DNA of 23,791 nt from positions 1-23,791 of the forward strand of contig JAKSCZ010000423.1 in NCBI GenBank assembly GCA_022360335.1, written 5' to 3'. The translations under genes and the position numbers were made by a program. Of this stretch, positions 15,729 to 21,246 are shown one piece after another (the first letter of the stretch is position 1; the number at the start of each line of letters is the position of its first letter). The notes under the pieces were generated by a model that saw only the letters and a program-made list of their open reading frames with translations, did no database searches and had not been told where the DNA came from. Source of the stretch: Pseudomonadota bacterium (GTDB lineage: Bacteria; Pseudomonadota; Gammaproteobacteria; Steroidobacterales; Woeseiaceae).

Positions 15729-16208
15729 TCAGTTATGGCCGGGCGCTCCATACGGGTCCGGGATGCCCCAGGCGGCCAGAATGCGTGTCTCGAGCGCCTC
15801 CATTTCGACGGCCTCCCGCTCGTCGACGTGATCGTAACCGAGCAGGTGCAACGTGCCGTGCACGAGCACGTGCGCCCAGTGGGCGCGGACGGTCTTGCCC
15901 TGTTCGCCGGCCTCGCGGCGGACGACGGGGGCGCATACGACGACGTCGCCCAGCGCCACGGGCAGGCCGTCGGGCAATCCCGCGACGGACCCGGCCGGGA
16001 ACGACAGCACGTTCGTCGGTTCGTCCTTGCTGCGAAAATCGCGGTTGAGCGCCCGGATCTCGTCGACGCCGACGATCCGCACGGACACCTCGAGGCTGCC
16101 GGACCGGCCGGCGGCCTCGACCGAGTTGCTCACCCAGGCTGCGATCGTGTCGGGTTGCGGAACGTCGTCGTCGTTGCAGGCCAGCTGGACGTCTACTTCA
16201 GCGCTCAC
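15729..16208 (-). CDS. ybeY: Endoribonuclease YbeY
   Basis: 159 residues from a GTG. YbeY is a zinc-dependent endoribonuclease involved in 16S rRNA 3'-end maturation and 70S ribosome quality control. The metal site HGTLHLLGYDH is intact, with histidines at 117, 121 and 127, and the upstream signature RSKDEPTNVLSFPA is also typical. The start overlaps the end of phoH by 11 bp, so the two are probably translationally coupled. It belongs to the miaB-phoH-ybeY-corC-lnt cluster found across proteobacteria. Confidence 0.96.
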   Translation of the reverse strand: MSAEVDVQLACNDDDVPQPDTIAAWVSNSVEAAGRSGSLEVSVRIVGVDEIRALNRDFRSKDEPTNVLSFPAGSVAGLPDGLPVALGDVVVCAPVVRREAGEQGKTVRAHWAHVLVHGTLHLLGYDHVDEREAVEMEALETRILAAWGIPDPYGAPGHN

Positions 16209-17211
16209 TGTCTTCGTAAGCCTTGACGATGCGTTGCACGAGGTGATGGCGGACGACGTCCCTGCGCGAGAAACAGGTAAATGCGACGCCCTCCACGTCG
16301 GCGAGCACTTCGGTTGCGTTCCTGAGCCCCGACACCTGCCCGTTGGGCAGGTCGATCTGCGTGACGTCGCCCGTGACCACGGCGCGCGATCCGAAACCGA
16401 TGCGCGTCAGGAACATCTTCATCTGCTCGACACTCGTATTCTGCGCCTCGTCGAGAATCACGAACGACTCGTTGAGTGAACGGCCACGCATGAACGCGAG
16501 CGGTGCGATCTCGATGACGTTGCGCTCGATCAGTCGCGTCACGTGCTCGGCGCCGATCATGTCGTACAGCGCGTCGTACATCGGGCGCAGGTAAGGATCG
16601 ACCTTCTGCGACAGGTCGCCCGGCAGGAACCCGAGCCGTTCGCCCGCCTCTACCGCCGGTCTGACGAGGACGATACGCCGGATCCGTTCGGACTCGAGCG
16701 CGTCCACGGCGCATGCGACGGCCAGGTAAGTCTTGCCGGTGCCCGCGGGGCCGATGCCGAACGCGAGGTCGTGCTCGCGGATGTTCTTCACGTAGGCCGT
16801 CTGGTTGGGGCCGCGCGGACGAATCAGCTTGCGCCGTGTTTGTATCGCAACATCGGTTTCGTCGATGCCGGGCGCATCGTTGTCGATGTCATCCATGAAC
16901 GACTCCTGCAGCAACAGGTGCACACGCTCCGGATCGAGCCGCTCGCGACCGGCCAGTTCGAAGAGCTTCGAGAGTAAGTCGCCGCCGACTTCCGCCGCGC
17001 CGGGCTGTCCCGTAATCCGGAAGCGATTGCCGCGACTCGCGATTTCGACATCGAGGCGGCGTTCGATCTGTCGCAGGTGTTCGTCGAACTGGCCGCACAG
17101 GTTCGCCAGGCGGGCGTTGTCGGCAGGCTCGAGAACGACGTCCCGAGAAGTCTGAATCGCATTCAAAATCTGTAACGGGGCCTCTGTCGATCTATCTGAA
17201 CGATAGATCAT
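16198..17211 (-). CDS. ybeZ: PhoH-like ATPase YbeZ
   Basis: 337 residues from the ATG at 17211. It is a cytoplasmic P-loop ATPase of the PhoH family that works with YbeY, probably as an RNA helicase-like factor in rRNA maturation. Walker A is GIGPAGTGKTYL, with Lys160; Walker B is SFVILDEAQNTSVEQMKMFL; the sensor block VVTGDVTQIDLP follows. Residues 1-15 (MIYRSDRSTEAPLQI) have no counterpart in E. coli YbeZ. A TTG at 17166 would give MNAIQTSRDVVLEPADN, close to the E. coli start, so the true start may be there. Neither candidate has a strong ribosome-binding site. It starts 11 bp after miaB and overlaps ybeY by 11 bp. Confidence 0.94.
   Translation of the reverse strand: MIYRSDRSTEAPLQILNAIQTSRDVVLEPADNARLANLCGQFDEHLRQIERRLDVEIASRGNRFRITGQPGAAEVGGDLLSKLFELAGRERLDPERVHLLLQESFMDDIDNDAPGIDETDVAIQTRRKLIRPRGPNQTAYVKNIREHDLAFGIGPAGTGKTYLAVACAVDALESERIRRIVLVRPAVEAGERLGFLPGDLSQKVDPYLRPMYDALYDMIGAEHVTRLIERNVIEIAPLAFMRGRSLNESFVILDEAQNTSVEQMKMFLTRIGFGSRAVVTGDVTQIDLPNGQVSGLRNATEVLADVEGVAFTCFSRRDVVRHHLVQRIVKAYEDSER
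17189..17209. promoter_or_regulatory. Perfect 8-bp palindrome overlapping the phoH (ybeZ) start codon
   Basis: GATCTATC at 17189-17196 and GATAGATC at 17202-17209 are exact reverse complements around a 5-base centre (TGAAC). The minus-strand ATG of ybeZ occupies 17211-17209, so an mRNA hairpin would begin at the G of that start codon and fold the first seven codons. It could hide the start codon, act as an operator, or mark this stretch as untranslated leader if the TTG at 17166 is the real start. Confidence 0.5.
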
Positions 17212-17222
17212 TGCGTATGAGA

Positions 17223-18557
17223 CTACGCCGCAGCCTCTTTGTTCGCAAGTCGGCCGCGCAGCGAATTGGGCAGGGCCTCTGTGATCACGACATCGACGAA
17301 TTGACCGATGAGCGACGGATCCGCGTCGAGGTTGACCCAGCGCATGTTTTCCGTCCGTCCCGAAACCTGCTTATCGCTTTTCTTCGAGACCCTCTCGACA
17401 AGGACTCTATGGGTGCCGCCGACCATACTGCGGCTGATGTCCATTGCCTGTCGGTTGATTCGCGATTGCAGGACCCGCAACCGCTCCTTCTTGACCTCGA
17501 GCGGCGTGTCGTCCGCAAGCGACGCGGCCGGGGTGCCGGGGCGCGCGCTGAAAACGAAACTGAACGACTGGTCGAAACCGACATCGGCAACGAGGTTCAT
17601 GAGTTGCTCGAAGTCGCTGTCGGTCTCACCCGGGAAACCGACGATGAAGTCGGAACTCAGCGAGATGCCGGGGCGCACTTCGCGCAATTTGCGAATCTTC
17701 TGCCTGTATTCGAGCACGGTATGGCCGCGCTTCATCGCGGCGAGAATGCGATCCGACCCGTGCTGCACGGGAAGGTGCAGGTAATCGGCGAGCTCCGGCA
17801 CCTCCGCGTAGGCCTGGACCAGGCTGTCGGTAAACTCCACAGGGTGCGACGTCGTAAAGCGGATGCGATCGATGCCGTCGATCGCCGCCACGTAGTAGAT
17901 CAGCGTCCCGAGATCGGCAATCCGGCCGTCGTGCATCGGGCCGCGATACGCATTGACGTTCTGGCCGAGCAGATTGACCTCCCTGACGCCCTGCGCCGCG
18001 AGCGCCGCGACCTCGGCAATGACGTCGTCGAACGGTCGGCTGACCTCTTCGCCACGCGTATAGGGAACGACGCAGAAACTGCAGTACTTGCTGCATCCTT
18101 CCATGACCGAGACGAACGCGGTCGGTCCCTCGGCACGCGGCTCGGGGAGGCGGTCGAACTTCTCGATCTCGGGGAAGGACACGTCGACGACCGAAGTCTT
18201 CGACCCGGCGGCATCGTCGATCATCTCGGGCAGGCGATGGAGTGTCTGCGGGCCGAAGACGACGTCGACGAACGGCGCACGTCTCGAGATGCCCTCGCCT
18301 TCCTGGCTCGCGACGCAGCCGCCGACGGCGATCTTGACGTCGGGGTTGCGTTGCTTGAGGCGCCTCCAGCGACCGAGTTCGGAGAACACCTTCTCCTGGG
18401 CTTTCTCGCGAATGGAGCAGGTGTTGACGAGCAACAGGTCCGCGTCATCGGGTGCGTCCGTCAACTCGTAGCCATGGGACTCCCGCAGGACGTCCGCCAT
18501 CTTCTGCGAGTCGTACTCGTTCATCTGGCAGCCCATGGTTTTGATGTAGAGCTTCAA
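17223..18557 (-). CDS. miaB: tRNA-2-methylthio-N6-dimethylallyladenosine synthase MiaB
   Basis: 444 residues from a TTG preceded by AGGAAG at eight bases. MiaB is a radical-SAM methylthiotransferase that converts i6A37 to ms2i6A37 in tRNAs reading UNN codons. The N-terminal UPF0004 domain has auxiliary-cluster cysteines at 10, 47 and 81 (TMGCQMNEYDS, NTCSIREKAQ, GGCVASQ). The radical-SAM CxxxCxxC is CSKYCSFC at 155, 159 and 162, followed by VVPYTRGEE. A C-terminal TRAM domain ends the protein. It starts 12 bp after ssb and stops 11 bp before ybeZ. The family start MKLYIKTMGCQMN begins right at the TTG, so the start is firm despite the rare codon. Confidence 0.97.
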   Translation of the reverse strand: MKLYIKTMGCQMNEYDSQKMADVLRESHGYELTDAPDDADLLLVNTCSIREKAQEKVFSELGRWRRLKQRNPDVKIAVGGCVASQEGEGISRRAPFVDVVFGPQTLHRLPEMIDDAAGSKTSVVDVSFPEIEKFDRLPEPRAEGPTAFVSVMEGCSKYCSFCVVPYTRGEEVSRPFDDVIAEVAALAAQGVREVNLLGQNVNAYRGPMHDGRIADLGTLIYYVAAIDGIDRIRFTTSHPVEFTDSLVQAYAEVPELADYLHLPVQHGSDRILAAMKRGHTVLEYRQKIRKLREVRPGISLSSDFIVGFPGETDSDFEQLMNLVADVGFDQSFSFVFSARPGTPAASLADDTPLEVKKERLRVLQSRINRQAMDISRSMVGGTHRVLVERVSKKSDKQVSGRTENMRWVNLDADPSLIGQFVDVVITEALPNSLRGRLANKEAAA

Positions 18558-18569
18558 CGCTCTTTCTTC

Positions 18570-19007
18570 CTAGAAAGGAATGTCGTCGTCGAAGTCGTCG
18601 GGGCCCGGCTGCGAAGGCGCGCTGCTGCCACTGCCCTGCGGTGCGCCGCCGCCACCGCCTGAGCTGCCGCCGCGGCCACCGAGCATCTGCATTTCGTTCC
18701 CGATGATCTCGGTCGTGTAGCGGTCGTTGCCTTCCTTGTCCTGCCACTTGTTCGTGCGAATCCTGCCTTCGATGTAAACCTGCGAACCCTTGCGCAGGTA
18801 TTCGGCCGCAATCTCGGCGAGCTTGTCGAACAACACGACCCGGTGCCATTCGGTGTAGTCGGTGAATTCGCCGGACTGCTTGTCTTTCCGGCGTTCGTTC
18901 GTCGCCAGCCGCATATTGGTGACGGCCGAGCCGCTCGGCATGTAGCGCGTTTCGGGATCGGCACCGAGGTTGCCGACGAGGATGACTTTGTTGATTCCGC
19001 GGGCCAT
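18570..19007 (-). CDS. ssb: Single-stranded DNA-binding protein
   Basis: 145 residues; SSB tetramers coat single-stranded DNA in replication, repair and recombination. The OB-fold covers about residues 1-110 (GINKVILVGNLGADPETRY, SEWHR-like TEWHRVVLFDKLAEIAAEYL, KGSQVYIEGRIRTNKW). A Gly/Ser/Pro-rich linker follows, shorter than in E. coli (178 residues in total), and the protein ends in the partner-binding tip DDFDDDIPF. AGGAG lies seven bases before the ATG. It is the first gene of the run that continues into miaB, and it has a good promoter upstream. In many gammaproteobacteria ssb diverges from uvrA, which holds here apart from the intervening MFS gene and transposase unit. Confidence 0.97.
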   Translation of the reverse strand: MARGINKVILVGNLGADPETRYMPSGSAVTNMRLATNERRKDKQSGEFTDYTEWHRVVLFDKLAEIAAEYLRKGSQVYIEGRIRTNKWQDKEGNDRYTTEIIGNEMQMLGGRGGSSGGGGGAPQGSGSSAPSQPGPDDFDDDIPF

Positions 19008-19062
19008 TTTGGCTCCTGTGTTTCTGTTTTACGAGCCCGTCGCGATCCGACGAGGGTGGACT

Positions 19063-19091
19063 ATTGTAGGGCCTGGACGGGTAATTGCCAG
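19063..19091 (-). promoter_or_regulatory. Predicted sigma-70 promoter of ssb and the genes behind it
   Basis: On the minus strand CTGGCA (19091-19086) and TACAAT (19068-19063) are 17 bp apart, four and five matches to consensus. A start near 19056 gives a leader of about 49 nt before the ssb ATG at 19007. The -35 box lies 13 bp from the end of the MFS remnant at 19105, so the insertion event left this promoter intact. No CTG-N10-CAG LexA box is visible. Confidence 0.6.
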
Positions 19092-19104
19092 CGAGATTTA
19101 TCGC

Positions 19105-19157
19105 CGGAAACGCCCGAATCCCTGCAGGGCAAGTCAGATACCGGCCATTAACACACA
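19105..19157 (-). pseudogene. Degraded second copy of the MFS gene 3' end
   Basis: These 53 bases align in the same orientation with 20007-20059, the 3' end of the intact MFS gene, with nine differences (about 83% identity). Read on the minus strand, the remnant gives LMAGI, a stop where the intact copy has Trp (TGG to TGA), then LALQGFGRFRR and a TAA running just past 19105. The intact gene has LMAGIWLALQSFGRFR followed by an unrelated tail. The remnant therefore seems to keep the original end of the MFS gene, separated from its body by the transposase unit. Confidence 0.85.
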
Positions 19158-19159
19158 GT

Positions 19160-19222
19160 CCCGGATATGGGGACAGTCACCGTATTCAAGGGGACAGCGA
19201 CCGTAATTAGCCGAAATCCGGG
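19160..19222. repeat. Left REP-type repeat pair of the transposase unit
   Basis: GGGGACAGTCACCGTA (19169-19184) and GGGGACAGCGACCGTA (19190-19205) are direct repeats differing at two bases, 21 bp apart. They are enclosed by an inverted repeat CCCGGAT (19160-19166) and ATCCGGG (19216-19222). The GGGGACAGTCACC core is the exact reverse complement of the motifs to the right of the gene, so the transposase gene is flanked by inverted copies. Confidence 0.85.
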
Positions 19223-19295
19223 AATTGAAGAGTAGCCGACTCTGCACCATGAGGCCAAGCTGACAATCATAAGCAAATGATTTTGAGGAAAAAAC

Positions 19296-19955
19296 GTGCC
19301 CAGATCACCGCGACTGGTCGTGCCGGGCTATCCGCATCACGTGACGCAACGCGGTGGCCGGAAGCAACGAACGTTTTTCAGGCAGGCCGACTACCTGACG
19401 TACCTCGAACTGCTAAGAGAGTTAAAAGACGAGGCGCGGGTCACGATATGGGCCTACTGCCTGATGCCCAACCATGTCCATTTCGTCATGGTTCCGCAGG
19501 ATAAACAGAGCCTCGCCAATCTGTTTCGGCCACTCCACAGCCGATACGCACTAGGCGTCAATGGCTTCCGCGGTTGGCGGGGACACCTCTGGCAAGAACG
19601 ATTCTATTCCGTCGTTATGAATGAGAGTCACACGTTCGCGGCAATGCGCTACGTGGAACTGAACCCAGTGCGGGCAGGCCTTTGCGCGAAACCAGAGGAC
19701 TGGCGATGGTCCAGCATTCATGCGCATCTCAATCAGTCGAAAGGCGACATCGTCGACGTTTTGGCGACGCAGGATTTGGTGAATGACTGGCGCGAGTACC
19801 TACAAAGCTACGACGGTTCTGTCACGTACGACGATATTCGAAAACAGACTCGTTCGGGTCGTCCCGAAGGCGACAGATCCTTCATCGATCACGTCGAAGC
19901 CATGACGGGAAGACGGGTACGCCGCAAACCGCCGGGCAGAAGCAAGGGCCAATAG
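19296..19955 (+). CDS. REP-associated tyrosine transposase (RAYT, Y1_Tnp/IS200-like)
   Basis: 219 residues from a GTG, with GAGGA seven bases upstream (19285-19289). RAYTs are HUH-type single-strand nucleases that cut at palindromic REP sequences. The family start (PGYPHHVTQRGGRKQRTFF) is followed by the metal-binding HUH motif His60-Val-His62 in LMPNHVHFVM, and the nucleophile Tyr119 in AMRYVELNPVRAGL. A WRWSSIHAHL block follows, and the C-terminus is basic (GRRVRRKPPGRSKG). All catalytic residues are present and the frame is unbroken, so it may be active. The stop overlaps the first right-hand repeat. It is the only plus-strand gene between hisI and uvrA and lies between ssb and the MFS gene. 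Confidence 0.93.
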   Translation: MPRSPRLVVPGYPHHVTQRGGRKQRTFFRQADYLTYLELLRELKDEARVTIWAYCLMPNHVHFVMVPQDKQSLANLFRPLHSRYALGVNGFRGWRGHLWQERFYSVVMNESHTFAAMRYVELNPVRAGLCAKPEDWRWSSIHAHLNQSKGDIVDVLATQDLVNDWREYLQSYDGSVTYDDIRKQTRSGRPEGDRSFIDHVEAMTGRRVRRKPPGRSKGQ

Positions 19956-19988
19956 GGTGACTGTCCCCTCGATTAGGGTGACTGTCCC
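19955..19988. repeat. Right REP-type repeat pair of the transposase unit
   Basis: GGGTGACTGTCCCC (19955-19968) and GGGTGACTGTCCC (19976-19988) are direct repeats 21 bp apart, the same spacing as on the left, and reverse complements of the left motif. The first overlaps the transposase stop codon. The second codes, on the other strand, for the last residues (GQSP) of the MFS protein, whose stop lies between the two copies. Confidence 0.88.
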
Positions 19989-21142
19989 TGTTTGCGGACC
20001 TGTTTGCGGAAACGGCCGAAACTTTGCAGGGCAAGCCAGATACCGGCCATCAGCGCGCACACGAAGAACACGTCGGTCGGCTGGTCCTGGCTCAGGAAGC
20101 GGCCGCCGATCAGGCCGCCGACGAACGCGCCGAGGAACTGGGCGCTCGAGTACACACCGAGCGATGCACCGCGCGTATCGCCGTCCGCAAGGATCGAGAG
20201 ACGTGCCGGCAGACCCGCCTCGAGGAAGTTGAAGCCGCCGAAATAGACGGCGAGCGCCAGGAACACCGGGGACGCGGAGAACCCGAAGAACGTCAGGATG
20301 AGTTGCGCGCCCAGGATCATCGTCACGGCGATCCCGATCAGGCGCCCGCGGCCCCGGCGATGATCGCGCAGGATCATCGGCACCGTGATCGCGAGCGACA
20401 GGACCAGTGCGCCGAGGTACATCTTCCAGTGCCCGGTCAGCGGCAGGCCGAGGCGATCGGAAAACGTGAACGGCAGGGCCACGAACGTCGCCGTCATGAT
20501 CGCATGCAGCAGGAAAACGTAGAAGTCGATGCGCAGCATATCGGCGCGGAGCGCGGGCAGGATGCTCCAGCTTGCCCTGGCGGCTGGCTTCGGAATGTCC
20601 GGAAGGAAGCCGAGCATCGACGCCGCCGCGACGGCCAGAACCGCCGCGGTCCAGAACAGGGCCGGCACTCCCCACTGCGCAGCAATGACCGGGCCCGTAA
20701 AGATCGCGAGCATGAACGACATGCCGATCCCGACGCCGAAAACGGCCATGCCCCGCGTGCGCACCTCCTCGCGTGTCGCATCGGTGATCAACGCCGTCAG
20801 CGTCGCCGAGATCGCGCCGGCGCCCTGCAACAGGCGGCCGACGATCACGCCGTCGATCGAATCCGAGAGCGCGGCAACGGCGCTGCCGGCCGCAAATACG
20901 GCGATGCCGCCGAGGATCACGGGCATGCGGCCGATCCGGTCCGACAGCGCGCCGAGCGGAATCTGGAACAGGGCCTGAGTCAGGCCGTACGCGCCGACGG
21001 CCAGGCCGATCAGCAGCGGGGTCGCGCCGCGCAGGTTCTCCGAGTACAGCGGCAGGACCGGCAGCAGCGCGAACAGGCCGAACATGCGAATCATCGCGAC
21101 GAGTGCGATCACGCCCACGGAGCGGCGCTCATCGGCGCGCAT
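19973..21142 (-). CDS. Major facilitator superfamily transporter with an insertion-derived C-terminus
   Basis: 389 residues from the ATG at 21142; the frame is open to 21232, but the extra 30 residues (GC-rich Pro/Arg sequence) do not resemble an MFS start. A TTG at 21172 with AAAGGA nearby is a possible alternative. Twelve membrane segments are visible. The loop 2-3 signature is present as GALSDRIGRMPVILGG, and the RLLQGAGAISATLTALITD block is typical of drug/metabolite exporters. The substrate is unknown. An MFS gene between ssb and uvrA also occurs in Pseudomonas. The last ten residues (KQVRKQGQSP) are encoded by a 12-bp tandem repeat and the transposase's right repeat, replacing the ending RFRR-stop seen in the remnant at 19105-19157. 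Confidence 0.92.
   Translation of the reverse strand: MRADERRSVGVIALVAMIRMFGLFALLPVLPLYSENLRGATPLLIGLAVGAYGLTQALFQIPLGALSDRIGRMPVILGGIAVFAAGSAVAALSDSIDGVIVGRLLQGAGAISATLTALITDATREEVRTRGMAVFGVGIGMSFMLAIFTGPVIAAQWGVPALFWTAAVLAVAAASMLGFLPDIPKPAARASWSILPALRADMLRIDFYVFLLHAIMTATFVALPFTFSDRLGLPLTGHWKMYLGALVLSLAITVPMILRDHRRGRGRLIGIAVTMILGAQLILTFFGFSASPVFLALAVYFGGFNFLEAGLPARLSILADGDTRGASLGVYSSAQFLGAFVGGLIGGRFLSQDQPTDVFFVCALMAGIWLALQSFGRFRKQVRKQGQSP
19987..20010. repeat. 12-bp tandem duplication at the element/MFS junction
   Basis: CCTGTTTGCGGA occurs twice without a gap (19987-19998 and 19999-20010). The second copy runs into the MFS-homologous sequence that starts at 20007. On the minus strand it encodes the repeated RKQ of the new MFS tail. 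It may be a scar of the insertion or a later slippage. Confidence 0.85.
20007..20059. repeat. Right copy of the 53-bp direct repeat flanking the transposase unit
   Basis: This segment is the functional 3' coding end of the MFS gene and matches 19105-19157 at 44 of 53 positions in the same orientation. Most differences are transitions. The shared blocks include TGCAGGGCAAG and CAGATACCGGCCAT. Confidence 0.85.
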
Positions 21143-21185
21143 GGCGATGCCGGCGGGTTTCCCAGATTCCAAAGTCGCGGTTCCT

Positions 21186-21216
21186 TTGCGCCGCGGCGGC
21201 GCGGCGGCGTATATTA
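21186..21216. promoter_or_regulatory. Predicted divergent promoter region of uvrA and the MFS gene
   Basis: On the plus strand TTGCGC (21186-21191) and TATATT (21210-21215) are 18 bp apart and would start uvrA transcription near 21222, 25 nt before its ATG. On the minus strand the same AT patch reads TAATAT (21216-21211), a -10 candidate for the MFS gene, though without a good -35. No CTG-N10-CAG SOS box is visible, although uvrA is LexA-controlled in E. coli. Calls are by eye. Confidence 0.4.
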
Positions 21217-21246
21217 GCAGGTTGTTCGCCATCCGGAACCGGCCCC

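Larger units (their letters stand above)
19158..20006 (+). mobile_element. RAYT transposase unit with flanking REP-type repeats, inserted at the MFS 3' end
   Basis: Boundaries are set by the two direct copies of the MFS 3' end (19105-19157 and 20007-20059). The roughly 850-bp interval holds two GGGGACAG-type motifs on the left, one tyrosine-transposase gene, and two reverse-complement GGTGACTGTCCC motifs on the right. This is the arrangement of REP-associated tyrosine transposases, single-copy relatives of IS200/IS605 that process palindromic repeats. The exact ends are inferred from where similarity to the MFS copies stops. Confidence 0.8.
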
